DNA of 64,000 nucleotides from an uncultured Woeseiaceae bacterium (GTDB taxonomy: Bacteria; Pseudomonadota; Gammaproteobacteria; Steroidobacterales; Woeseiaceae). A program made the position numbers and the translations under genes. Below the pieces are notes generated by a model, which saw only the letters and a program-made list of their open reading frames with translations, had not been told where the DNA came from and made no database searches. The stretch lies in assembly GCA_905480255.1 (NCBI GenBank), contig CAJQPR010000036.1, positions 1 through 64,000 on the forward strand, in the 5' to 3' direction. Every line of letters begins with the position of its first letter. Position 1 is the stretch's first letter. This document shows, one piece after another, positions 29,867 to 39,104 of this stretch.

Positions 29867-31171
29867 ATGGCACGGAACGTCACTGAATTGCAGCGTCCTA
29901 ACGATGTCCCCGATAAGATCGGTAAGTACGTCATTATCAACAAAATCGGTAAAGGCAGTACGGGCATGGTTTACCTGTCACACGATCCTTACTATCGTCG
30001 TGACGTCGCCATTAAGGTCTATAACATTGAGGAAGACGCCGACGCAGATCGCGCCCGCGTATCCCGCAAGATGTTTTTTAACGAAGCGCACATGGTCGGC
30101 ATGTTGCAACATCCGAACATCATGCCAATTTATGATGCGGGTGAAGAAGACGGTAAATATTACGTCGTAACGGAGCACATTCAGGGTGCCCGAACCCTCG
30201 CGGCTTACTGCCGACCCGACAATCTTCTACGCGTTGATGACGTCGTCGAAACTATCTACAAGTGTGCAAAAGCGTTGCACTATGCCCACGGCAGAGGTGT
30301 TATTCATCGGGATATAAAACCATCGAATGTCATGCTGACCATTGACAACGATGTTCGTATTATCGACTTCGGTATCGCAATTTGCGCAGACGCCGACATT
30401 TCCAGGATTGAAGGCATTGCTGGCTCACCAAGCTACATGTCGCCGGAACAGGTTCAGTCAGAGGACCTGACGCATTCCTCTGATATTTACTCGTTGGGGG
30501 CCGTACTGTATGAGTTGCTAACTGGTTTTCGCCCATTTCGTGCCGACAACCTTTCAAAGCTGCTGCACCAGATTGTTTACGCGACGCCGCCGCCGATTCA
30601 TACTTATCGTGACGATCTTCCCGAAGAACTTGAGCATGTCGTCGCGATGACGATGCAGAAGGAACCGGGCAAGCGTTGCGCCAACGGTAATGCGCTGGCC
30701 GCTGACCTGACTCGCGTTCATCAGGACCTGCGAACCAAATACGACAGCCTCGACAACCAGGAACATTTCGATCTCCTGCGTACGCTCACATTCTTCCATG
30801 AGTTCTCGCATGCTGAGATTTGGGAAGTGCTTCGCGCATCGGACTGGCACGAATACCAGGATGGCGAAGACATTGTTCGCGAGGGTGAGATGGACGACCG
30901 TTTCTATATCATCGTATCAGGAGAAGCGAACGTCGAGGCCAATGGCAAGAAACTCGGTGTCTTGTCCAACGGAGATTGTTTCGGTGAGACAAGTTACGTG
31001 CGCGGCGCCAAGCGGACGGCTTCGATTACTGCTAACGGCGCTATCCAGATTCTACGTGTCAGTTCGACATTGATGGAACAGGTCTCACAGGCTTGCCAGC
31101 TCCGGTTCAACAAAGTTTTCCTGCGGTCGCTGATTACCAGGTTGCAGGGCGATGGCAGCGCTCATACCTGA
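29867..31171 (+). CDS. Serine/threonine protein kinase with C-terminal cyclic-nucleotide-binding domain
   Basis: Kinase: GKGSTGMVYLS, VAIKVY, GVIHRDIKPSNVML, IIDFGIA, SPSYMSPEQ. C-terminus: EDIVREGEMDDRFYIIVSGEANV...GVLSNGDCFGETSYVRGAKRTASITA (cNMP-binding phosphate-binding cassette). Confidence 0.92.
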   Translation: MARNVTELQRPNDVPDKIGKYVIINKIGKGSTGMVYLSHDPYYRRDVAIKVYNIEEDADADRARVSRKMFFNEAHMVGMLQHPNIMPIYDAGEEDGKYYVVTEHIQGARTLAAYCRPDNLLRVDDVVETIYKCAKALHYAHGRGVIHRDIKPSNVMLTIDNDVRIIDFGIAICADADISRIEGIAGSPSYMSPEQVQSEDLTHSSDIYSLGAVLYELLTGFRPFRADNLSKLLHQIVYATPPPIHTYRDDLPEELEHVVAMTMQKEPGKRCANGNALAADLTRVHQDLRTKYDSLDNQEHFDLLRTLTFFHEFSHAEIWEVLRASDWHEYQDGEDIVREGEMDDRFYIIVSGEANVEANGKKLGVLSNGDCFGETSYVRGAKRTASITANGAIQILRVSSTLMEQVSQACQLRFNKVFLRSLITRLQGDGSAHT

Positions 31172-31207
31172 TTGGATATGTTCGCTCGCTAAAGCTTCTC
31201 GCTGACC

Positions 31208-31714
31208 TCAAAAACCCTTGCCGACGTAAATCCCGAAGACCTCTTCGTTTTCTTCGTGGCTGATGAAATCAATGGCCAGGTAGGGTTTGATAAACCAGTT
31301 GTGTTCCAATTCGAGTTCATAGGCAACGCCTGTTCTGACGACATTCTCGGTATGACCAGACGGGTCCTTCCTTCCCAAACCGAGTTGCAGCCGAAAAGCG
31401 GGACCGAGTGGGTGCCAGCCGACACCGAGAAGGAATAGCGTAGAACTCTTCCGTCTTTCAGAGCGTTCGAGAACAGCACCGATACTCCACGTGCTGTTGA
31501 TGGCGTATCCGCCTTCAATGCCAAGCGTGAATTCGTTGCTGCCGCTAACATGAGTGCCACCGACAAACGCCGCAATTGCATACTTTGTGTGGGCATGCTC
31601 TTCTTCTTCCTGCGCGTTGCCCGGTAATGAAAACAGAAATAACGCAGCTAACGCGGATACGTTGATTGCTGAATTTCTCCACGTTTTTCCCACCATTTTT
31701 TTCTCCGCGGTCAT
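31208..31714 (-). CDS. Small outer-membrane beta-barrel-like protein
   Basis: Signal peptide with ALAALFLFSLPGNAQ, then EEEEHAH; alternating beta-strand pattern ending in an aromatic (GKGF*). Confidence 0.6.
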   Translation of the reverse strand: MTAEKKMVGKTWRNSAINVSALAALFLFSLPGNAQEEEEHAHTKYAIAAFVGGTHVSGSNEFTLGIEGGYAINSTWSIGAVLERSERRKSSTLFLLGVGWHPLGPAFRLQLGLGRKDPSGHTENVVRTGVAYELELEHNWFIKPYLAIDFISHEENEEVFGIYVGKGF

Positions 31715-31775
31715 GTCAGTGAATTGTCGCTGCTGCTGGACTATGCCCTAAGTATTATTACTTACCAAACGCTAT

Positions 31776-31790
31776 TGCGAATCATTCGCA
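31776..31790. promoter_or_regulatory. Candidate Fur-type box (7-1-7 inverted repeat)
   Basis: TGCGAAT-C-ATTCGCA, perfect palindrome between the divergent OMP gene and feoA. Confidence 0.65.
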
Positions 31791-31836
31791 TTTCTGTACA
31801 CTTCAGCTTATAGATAGCATAAGGGGTTCTCCCATC

Positions 31837-32073
31837 ATGACGCTTGCATCACTACAGCGCGGTTTAAAGTACGTGATCGATGGAGTCGACGCCACCGATC
31901 CGGACGTGCAGCGCCTGATGGTCCTCGGACTGGTTGAAGGTGCGGAAGTGGAACTTGCGAGTTCTGCAATTGGTGGTGATCCGATGGAATTCAGGATGTT
32001 CGGCAACGCAATTTCATTGCGGCGCGAGCAGGCAAGGCATTTCGCAGTTTCTCCCGCAGGACTTGGTGAGTAA
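31837..32073 (+). CDS. feoA: Ferrous iron transport protein A
   Basis: MTLASLQRGLKYVIDGVDATDPDVQRLMVLGLVEGAEVELASSAIGGDPMEFRMFGNAISLRREQARHFAV, FeoA SH3-like domain. Confidence 0.88.
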   Translation: MTLASLQRGLKYVIDGVDATDPDVQRLMVLGLVEGAEVELASSAIGGDPMEFRMFGNAISLRREQARHFAVSPAGLGE

Positions 32074-34252
32074 GGAAGCAGTCACCCTCGTACCGGCTGA
32101 CCAGATATCCATACGCCGAAAGCCATCGGCAAGTATCGCGGTTGTCGGTAACCCCAATTCCGGAAAAAGCACGCTTTTTAACCGGTTGACCGGTATGCGG
32201 CAGAAAACCGGAAACTATCCCGGGGTTACGGTTGAAAAACACATCGGTATCGCGAAAGTTGGCGATGCCAGCCTGGAGCTCATTGACCTGCCAGGCATGT
32301 TCGCGCTTTCTGCGCATTCACTTGAAGAACGAATAGCATCGGATGTCGTGCTGGGACGTATCGCGGACGTTCCGCGACCCGGCGGCATTCTTGCCGTTGT
32401 GGATAGCACCCATCTTTACCAGGGCCTGTACCTGTTGCAACAGCTTCTTGAGATTGGTTTGCCCGTTGTCGTTGCACTAACAATGACTGACGCGGCGGAG
32501 GCCAGCGGACTTAGCGTGGACGCAGAAGCGCTCAAGCGTCGATTGGGTGGTGTCAAGATCTGTCCGGTCGTTGCAACAACCGGGCAGGGACTCGATGACC
32601 TCAGGCTTGCTCTCGCCGAATTGACTGAGATGCCGCAGCCTGACCCACCGGAATTCTGGGAAGAGCTCAGCGCCGCGTCTGAGGAATTGGCTGGTGGCAT
32701 TCCGGCAACTGTTCCACGGATCGAAATAGAACGGGCATTGATTGATCGCGACAGCGAACTCGCGGCTGAGGTAGCCGGATACCTTGGCGAAGGCGGCGAA
32801 GCAAAACTCGAGATTTATCGGGATCGGCTGTTCGGCTCGGAGCCACCGCTCGCGAGTGAAGCCCGCAAACGCTATACCTGGGTGCGGGATGTATTGGCTG
32901 AAGTGCAACATGCGGCACCTGTCATTACGACCTGGGGCTCGAGAATGGCGATGTTCATGAACCGGCCGGTCCCCGGAACGCTTGGACTGTTTATCGTTAT
33001 GGCGATCGTATTTCAGGCGGTCTTTGCCTGGGCAACACCGTTAATGGATGCCATTAATGCCGGCACCGGGGCGCTTGGTGGATTCGTGCAGGCATCGCTA
33101 CCAGACGGCGCGTTGGCAAGTTTCGTCGCGGATGGGGTAATAGCCGGCGTTGGCAGTGTCATAGTTTTCCTGCCGCAAATTCTTATTCTGTTCCTGTTTA
33201 TCATTTTCCTCGAAGATTCCGGCTACCTGGCGCGGGCTGCCTACCTGATGGATCGATTGATGCGTTCTGTTGGCTTGTCGGGACAGTCAATCATTCCGAT
33301 GATTTCCAGTTTTGCCTGTGCCGTGCCTGGAATCATGGCGACACGGGTTATTCCTAATCGCCGGGACCGAGTTGCGACCATACTCGCCGCGCCCTTTATG
33401 ACCTGCTCCGCACGGTTGCCCGTCTATGCCTTGCTGATCGCCGCATTCGTCCCGGCCCGGGAAGTGGGTTTCATGAACCTGCAGGGAATCGTCCTGTTCG
33501 GTCTCTACATGCTCGGTATTGTTGCAGGATTGTTAACCGCCTTACTCCTTCGCAAAACCGCTTTGCACGGTCCGAAGCCAACGTTTGCGCTTATGCTTCC
33601 GGAGTTTCGCCGGCCGAATATGCAGACGGTCCTCATGCAGTTGCTGGGAAGGGTAAAGATATTTCTCAAACGGGCCGGAACCGTAATTTTTGCTGTTGCG
33701 GTTGTCATTTGGGCACTGGCCTATTATCCAAGATCGGAAGAAATTGCATCGACATACGATGATCTTCGAGCTTCTGCTGCACAGACCCTGACCGGGGAGG
33801 AGCTGGAACTCGCAATTGCGCAGCTTGATAACGAAAACGCCGCCGTTCAACTTGAGCAAAGCCTGCTGGGCAGAGCTGGCAAAGTCGTGGCGCCCGTTTT
33901 CGCACCGCTTGGCTGGGACTGGAAAATCTCCGCGGCTGTCATCGCCAGCTTTCCTGCCCGCGAGGTTGTCGTGGCCGTTCTGGGTACGGTCTATGCAGTC
34001 GGGGATGAAGCTGATGAAGCGACACTTACGGAGCGACTGACGTCGGCGACGCATCCGGATGGTTCACCGCTGTTCACACTGCCGATGGTAATTGGCCTGC
34101 TGATTTTCTACGCCTGTTGTTTGCAGTGTGCTGCGACGATCGCCGTGATTCGACGTGAGACCGGTGGTTGGCAGTGGCCACTTTTTGCGTGGCTGTATAT
34201 GACCGGGCTTGGTTACGTCGGCGCCTTGATTGCCTTCCAGCTTGGGCAGTAG
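32066..34252 (+). CDS. feoB: Ferrous iron transporter B
   Basis: GNPNSGKSTLFNRLTGMRQKTGNYPGVTVEKHIG G domain; Gate motifs SCAVPGIMATRVI and CSARLPVYALLIAAF. GTG 32066 overlaps feoA. Confidence 0.95.
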   Translation: MSKEAVTLVPADQISIRRKPSASIAVVGNPNSGKSTLFNRLTGMRQKTGNYPGVTVEKHIGIAKVGDASLELIDLPGMFALSAHSLEERIASDVVLGRIADVPRPGGILAVVDSTHLYQGLYLLQQLLEIGLPVVVALTMTDAAEASGLSVDAEALKRRLGGVKICPVVATTGQGLDDLRLALAELTEMPQPDPPEFWEELSAASEELAGGIPATVPRIEIERALIDRDSELAAEVAGYLGEGGEAKLEIYRDRLFGSEPPLASEARKRYTWVRDVLAEVQHAAPVITTWGSRMAMFMNRPVPGTLGLFIVMAIVFQAVFAWATPLMDAINAGTGALGGFVQASLPDGALASFVADGVIAGVGSVIVFLPQILILFLFIIFLEDSGYLARAAYLMDRLMRSVGLSGQSIIPMISSFACAVPGIMATRVIPNRRDRVATILAAPFMTCSARLPVYALLIAAFVPAREVGFMNLQGIVLFGLYMLGIVAGLLTALLLRKTALHGPKPTFALMLPEFRRPNMQTVLMQLLGRVKIFLKRAGTVIFAVAVVIWALAYYPRSEEIASTYDDLRASAAQTLTGEELELAIAQLDNENAAVQLEQSLLGRAGKVVAPVFAPLGWDWKISAAVIASFPAREVVVAVLGTVYAVGDEADEATLTERLTSATHPDGSPLFTLPMVIGLLIFYACCLQCAATIAVIRRETGGWQWPLFAWLYMTGLGYVGALIAFQLGQ

Positions 34253-34260
34253 GCAGTACG

Positions 34261-34506
34261 CTAGTCTTTCGCTGTAAATTCCTGCAGGGATTCCTCGCCG
34301 CCGGCGCTTTGCAAGAGAATCTCAACTTTCTGTTCAGCATCCTTTAGCGCCGCCTGGCAACCGCGGGTCAGCTTGATTCCTTCTTCAAATTTCTTCATGG
34401 CCTTGTCGAGCGGCAGGTCGCCACTCTCCAGTTCCTCGACCAGTGACTCGAGATCGGCCAGGGACTTTTCGAGGTTGAATGATTTCTTTGCAGTCATACG
34501 CGGCAA
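34261..34506 (-). CDS. xseB: Exodeoxyribonuclease VII small subunit
   Basis: NLEKSLADLESLVEELESGDLPLDKAMKKFEEGIKLTRGCQAALKDAEQKVEILL. Confidence 0.92.
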   Translation of the reverse strand: MPRMTAKKSFNLEKSLADLESLVEELESGDLPLDKAMKKFEEGIKLTRGCQAALKDAEQKVEILLQSAGGEESLQEFTAKD

Positions 34507-34618
34507 TTCCGGATTGAGTGACCTTGTGGACAGCTACGCTACAGCGGAGTTGGAACGTGGTCAACGGTGGGCGTTTACGTTGACATGACGGGCATTCGGG
34601 CTTAGAGTTCCGGTTCGT

Positions 34619-34635
34619 TTTAGACTCAGTCTAAA
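34619..34635. promoter_or_regulatory. 17-bp perfect palindrome upstream of the rubrerythrin gene, Fur-superfamily-type operator candidate
   Basis: TTTAGACT-C-AGTCTAAA, 30 bp before the ATG. Confidence 0.65.
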
Positions 34636-34665
34636 TAAGAATCAGATGCATTGAGGGGACTAAAC

Positions 34666-35085
34666 ATGTCGTTGAAGGGCAGTAAAACCGAAGATAATCT
34701 TAAAGAAGCATTTGCCGGGGAATCGCAGGCCAACCGGCGTTACCTTTATTTCGCAGCGAAGGCGGATGTAGAAGGTTATAACGACGTTGCCGCAGTTTTT
34801 CGTTCGACCGCCGAAGGTGAAACCGGGCACGCTCATGGCCACCTGGAATACCTGGAAGAGACAGGCGATCCGGCCACCGGCTTGCCGATCGGCTCGACTT
34901 CGAACAATCTCGCTGCCGCGATTGCGGGCGAGACTCACGAGTACACCGATATGTATCCGGGCATGGCCAAAACGGCTCGCGACGAGGACTTCGAGGAAAT
35001 TGCGGACTGGTTTGAGACGCTGGCTAAAGCCGAGCGCTCACACGCCAACCGTTTCCAGAAAGCGCTAGACACGCTCGACGATTAG
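34666..35085 (+). CDS. Rubrerythrin-type di-iron protein without rubredoxin domain
   Basis: [56 protein letters not shown]: di-iron ExxH motifs. No C-terminal CxxC. Confidence 0.92.
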   Translation: MSLKGSKTEDNLKEAFAGESQANRRYLYFAAKADVEGYNDVAAVFRSTAEGETGHAHGHLEYLEETGDPATGLPIGSTSNNLAAAIAGETHEYTDMYPGMAKTARDEDFEEIADWFETLAKAERSHANRFQKALDTLDD

Positions 35086-35092
35086 GAAACTG

Positions 35093-35122
35093 AAAAGGCC
35101 GGATGATTGATCCGGCCTTTTT
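35093..35122 (+). terminator. Rho-independent terminator or attenuator between rubrerythrin and the Fe-S protein gene
   Basis: AAAAGGCCGGAT-GATTG-ATCCGGCCTTTTT, 11-bp stem plus T-run. Confidence 0.8.
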
Positions 35123-35130
35123 CTTACGCA

Positions 35131-36474
35131 ATGGCAACACCAACCGACAAGCGCGAGGGCAGCCTCGAAGCGCCGACACGTCACCCGCTCGACTGGCAGT
35201 CAGAGGAGTTCTATAACGAGGACTCGCTGATGACCGAGCTCGAACGGGTATTCGACATCTGCCACGGCTGCCGCCGTTGTTTCAATCTCTGCAATTCCTT
35301 TCCCACGCTCTTCGACGCAGTCGATGAATCAGAGAGCATGGAGCTCGATACAGTTCCGAAGTCTGCCTTCTGGGACGTTGTAGACCATTGCTATCTGTGT
35401 GACATGTGTTACATGACGAAATGCCCGTATGTGCCGCCACACGAGTGGAACGTCGATTTTCCGCACCTGATGCTGAGAGCAAAGGCGACTCGCTTCAGGA
35501 AAGACGGTGCGAGCACCCGGGATCGAATACTGACCTCGACCGACACGGTCGGCAAGCTGGCAGGAATTCCGGTCGTGACGCAGACCGTGAATGCAGTCAA
35601 CCGCAGCAAACTGGGCCGCAAGGTGCTCGAAAGCACGCTGGGTGTCCACAGGAATGCACCGGTTCCCGAGTACCACTCCAAAACCGCACGCAAGCGTCTG
35701 CATGTATTGCAGTCCGAAAAGGGCGAGCGGGCGGAAGCCACTGATGAGACGCGTGGCAAGGTGGTTCTCTTTACCACCTGTTACGGAAATCACAATCTTC
35801 CATCAATGGCTGAAGACCTGGTCGCTGTTTACGAACACAATGAAATCCCGGTAGCCATGACAGCCAATGAAGTGTGCTGTGGAATGCCGAAACTGGAGCT
35901 CGGCGATCTGGAGGCAGTGCGAAAGGCCAAAGAAGTAAATATTCCTGAGCTTGCTTACTGGGTCGACATGGGTTGGGACATTGTTACGCCAGTTCCGTCC
36001 TGCACCCTGATGTTCAAGCAGGAACTGCCGTTGATGTTCCCCGATGATCCGGACGTCATCAAGGTCAGGGATGCAACCTACGACCCCTTCGAATACCTGA
36101 TGCTTCGGCATAAGGCAGGCAAACTGAAGACTGACTTCGGCAAGTCTCTCGGCAAAGTTGCTTACCAGGTTCCATGCCACCTGCGGGTTCAGAATATTGG
36201 TCTGAAGACCCGCGATTTATTGCAGTTGATTCCGGATACAGAGGTCACAGCGATCGAGCGTTGCTCCGGACACGATGGGACCTATGCAGTAAAAAAGGAA
36301 ACTCACGAAATTTCCAGAAAGATCGCACGGCCCGTTGTTAGCAAAGTAAAGAAAGCGGAGCCCGATCATTTCATCAGCGACTGTCCAATGGCGGCAGAAC
36401 AAATCGCAGGCGGTCTGGAAGATCAGGCCGCCGGTAACCCTTTCAGTCTGCTGCGCAGCGCATACGAGATTTAA
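35131..36474 (+). CDS. (4Fe-4S) heterodisulfide reductase/GlpC-like Fe-S oxidoreductase
   Basis: CHGCRRCFNLC and CYLCDMCYMTKCPYVPP clusters; CCG-domain-like EVCCGMPKLE...VPCHLRVQNIG...RCSGHDGTY. Confidence 0.9.
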   Translation: MATPTDKREGSLEAPTRHPLDWQSEEFYNEDSLMTELERVFDICHGCRRCFNLCNSFPTLFDAVDESESMELDTVPKSAFWDVVDHCYLCDMCYMTKCPYVPPHEWNVDFPHLMLRAKATRFRKDGASTRDRILTSTDTVGKLAGIPVVTQTVNAVNRSKLGRKVLESTLGVHRNAPVPEYHSKTARKRLHVLQSEKGERAEATDETRGKVVLFTTCYGNHNLPSMAEDLVAVYEHNEIPVAMTANEVCCGMPKLELGDLEAVRKAKEVNIPELAYWVDMGWDIVTPVPSCTLMFKQELPLMFPDDPDVIKVRDATYDPFEYLMLRHKAGKLKTDFGKSLGKVAYQVPCHLRVQNIGLKTRDLLQLIPDTEVTAIERCSGHDGTYAVKKETHEISRKIARPVVSKVKKAEPDHFISDCPMAAEQIAGGLEDQAAGNPFSLLRSAYEI

Positions 36475-36478
36475 ATCA

Positions 36479-37063
36479 GTGGAAAAACTAAGCAGAGATT
36501 CACTTTACAGCCTGGAAGAATATTCCGGGCTCCGCGACCGCTTTCGTGACGATGTGATGGTACACAAGCGAAATCGCCGACTGCCGCTGGGGACCAATGC
36601 CACACTGTATTTTGAAGACAGGATGACAATGCAGTACCAGGTGCAGGAGATGTTGCGTATCGAACGGATCTTCGAGGCGGCTGGCATCCAGGAAGAGCTC
36701 GATGCCTACAATCCGCTGATTCCGGACGGCTCCAACTGGAAGGCCACATTTATGGTCGAATTTCCTGAAATTGAGGAGCGCAAGGCCATGCTGGCCCGGC
36801 TCGTCGGCATCGAGGACAAAGTCTGGTTGCAGGTTGGCGAGCTGGAACCCGTTCGGCCCATCGCGGACGAGGATCTCGAACGTTCGGACGATGAGAAAAC
36901 CTCGGCAGTACATTTTCTGCGTTTCGAACTGAATGCGGAGCAGGTGCAGGCGCTGAAAGACGGGGCGCCGCTGGCCGCCGGTATTGACCATGACGTTTAC
37001 AAGGTCGAAATTCGACCCGTCGCCGAGAATATTCGCCACGCCCTTCTCGCAGATCTCGACTGA
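36479..37063 (+). CDS. DUF3501 family protein
   Basis: DSLYSLEEYSGLRDRFRDDVMVHKRNRRLPLGTNATLYFEDRMTMQYQVQEMLRIERIF. GTG start 4 nt after the Fe-S gene stop. Confidence 0.88.
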   Translation: MEKLSRDSLYSLEEYSGLRDRFRDDVMVHKRNRRLPLGTNATLYFEDRMTMQYQVQEMLRIERIFEAAGIQEELDAYNPLIPDGSNWKATFMVEFPEIEERKAMLARLVGIEDKVWLQVGELEPVRPIADEDLERSDDEKTSAVHFLRFELNAEQVQALKDGAPLAAGIDHDVYKVEIRPVAENIRHALLADLD

Positions 37064-37187
37064 AGGCGCCGCTATTCGGCGAAATCACTTTTCCTGCCGT
37101 GCCGCCAGAAATGGCAGGACGCGTGGCAAAAATTTACGTTAGAATCCCTGCGGGCAAAATTCTGCTTTCGCTTGGGGCAAACGAGTA

Positions 37188-39074
37188 GTGAGCAAACGTT
37201 ACAATGCCGCCGACATCGAGGTCTTAAGTGGTCTCGAGCCAGTACGGCGCAGACCGGGAATGTATACAGATACATCCCGACCGAATCACCTGGCACATGA
37301 AGTGGTCGATAACAGCGTCGATGAGGCGCTTGCAGGCCATTGCAAAAAGATCGAAGTCACTCTGCACACGGATGGCTCGGTCGAAGTGCAGGACGATGGT
37401 CGGGGAATGCCGGTCGACAAACATCCGAAGGAAAAAATTCCGGGCGTCGAACTTATTTTGACGCGGCTGCACGCCGGCGGAAAATTCAACAAGGACAACT
37501 ACCAGTATTCCGGCGGCCTCCATGGTGTCGGCGTATCTGTCGTCAATGCGTTGTCGAAGAACCTTGAAGTCTGGATTCGCCGGGATGGCAAGGAATACAA
37601 CCTGAGTTTTGCGGGCGGCAAGAAACGCGGCAAGCTGGAAGTCGTTGGCAAGGTCGGCAAGGCAAATACCGGTACGACGATCCGTTTCTGGCCGGATCCA
37701 CAGTATTTTGATTCGGCCAGGATTTCGGTCAACAAGCTGAAGCATGCGTTGAAGGCCAAAGCCGTGCTTTGTCCCGGGTTGATGGTAAAGCTCAGGATCG
37801 CGAAACCAAAAGAACGGATTGAGTGGTGCTACGAAGGCGGGTTGGAGGAATACCTGCTGGAGGCTATGGGGAAAGGAGAGCACCTGCCCGCCGAACCGTT
37901 TTCCGGCGCCTTGAGTGGCAATCATGAGGCAGTTGACTGGGCGCTCGCCTGGCACGCTGACGGCAGTCAGGGCGTTACTGAGAGCTACGTCAACCTGGTG
38001 CCTACACCGCAGGGCGGTACGCACGTCAATGGCCTCAGGACCGGAATGACGAATGCCATCAGGGAGTTCTGCGATTTCCGGAACCTGTTGCCACGAGGCG
38101 TCCAGATTGCGCCTGAAGATGTGTGGGACGGTCTGAATTTTGTTTTAAGCGCGAAACTTGAAGACCCGCAGTTCTCCGGGCAAACGAAGGAACGGCTGTC
38201 TTCGCGCGAATCAGCCGCTTTCGTATCGGGTGTCATCAAAGACAGTTTCGCGCTGTGGTTGAATCAACATCCGGAGACCGGCGATTCCATTGCGCAACTT
38301 GCGATCGGCAAGGCGCAGAAACGCCTCAAAGCGGCAAAGAAGGTCGTCCGCAAGAAAATTGTTTCCGGTCCGGCCTTGCCAGGCAAGCTGGCCGACTGTA
38401 CATCGCAGGAACCTGAGCTTTGCGAGATCTTTCTTGTTGAGGGCGATTCTGCCGGCGGTTCTGCGAAACAGGCACGTGACCGAAACACGCAGGCGATCAT
38501 GCCGCTCAGGGGCAAGATCCTGAATACCTGGGAGGTCGACGCCGGAGAGATTCTTGGTTCCCAGGAGGTCCACGATATCAGCGTTGCGCTCGGCGTGGAC
38601 CCGGGCAACCCGGATGTTGATAGCCTTCGTTACCACAAGGTTTGCATACTTGCCGACGCCGATTCGGATGGGCTGCATATCGCAACGCTGCTTTGTGCGT
38701 TGTTCCTGCGGCATTTCCGCGAACTGGTGCTGGCGGGCCATGTTTATGTGGCGATGCCCCCGCTTTATCGGATCGATGTTGGCAAAGATGTCTTCTATGC
38801 CCTCGATGAATCCGAGCGGCAGGGGATCATCGACCGGATCGAAGCAGAAAAGATCAGGGGCAAGGTATCGGTGACTCGCTTCAAGGGTCTCGGGGAAATG
38901 AGCCCCGGGCAGCTTCGGGAAACAACGATGAATCGCGACACGCGCCGTCTGGTCCAGCTGACCATCAGCGCCACGGACAAGACGGATCAGCTTATGGACA
39001 TGCTGCTCGCGAAAAAGCGTTCAGGCGACCGGCGTAAATGGCTCGAAGAGAAAGGGAACCTCGCAGAGGTCTGA
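37188..39074 (+). CDS. parE: DNA topoisomerase IV subunit B
   Basis: YNAADIEVLSGLEPVRRRPGMYTDTSRPNHLAHEVVDNSVDEA, EGDSAGGSAKQARDR. GTG start. Confidence 0.95.
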   Translation: MSKRYNAADIEVLSGLEPVRRRPGMYTDTSRPNHLAHEVVDNSVDEALAGHCKKIEVTLHTDGSVEVQDDGRGMPVDKHPKEKIPGVELILTRLHAGGKFNKDNYQYSGGLHGVGVSVVNALSKNLEVWIRRDGKEYNLSFAGGKKRGKLEVVGKVGKANTGTTIRFWPDPQYFDSARISVNKLKHALKAKAVLCPGLMVKLRIAKPKERIEWCYEGGLEEYLLEAMGKGEHLPAEPFSGALSGNHEAVDWALAWHADGSQGVTESYVNLVPTPQGGTHVNGLRTGMTNAIREFCDFRNLLPRGVQIAPEDVWDGLNFVLSAKLEDPQFSGQTKERLSSRESAAFVSGVIKDSFALWLNQHPETGDSIAQLAIGKAQKRLKAAKKVVRKKIVSGPALPGKLADCTSQEPELCEIFLVEGDSAGGSAKQARDRNTQAIMPLRGKILNTWEVDAGEILGSQEVHDISVALGVDPGNPDVDSLRYHKVCILADADSDGLHIATLLCALFLRHFRELVLAGHVYVAMPPLYRIDVGKDVFYALDESERQGIIDRIEAEKIRGKVSVTRFKGLGEMSPGQLRETTMNRDTRRLVQLTISATDKTDQLMDMLLAKKRSGDRRKWLEEKGNLAEV

Positions 39075-39104
39075 TCTGGCTGGATCAATGGGTACGGAGA
39101 AGCA

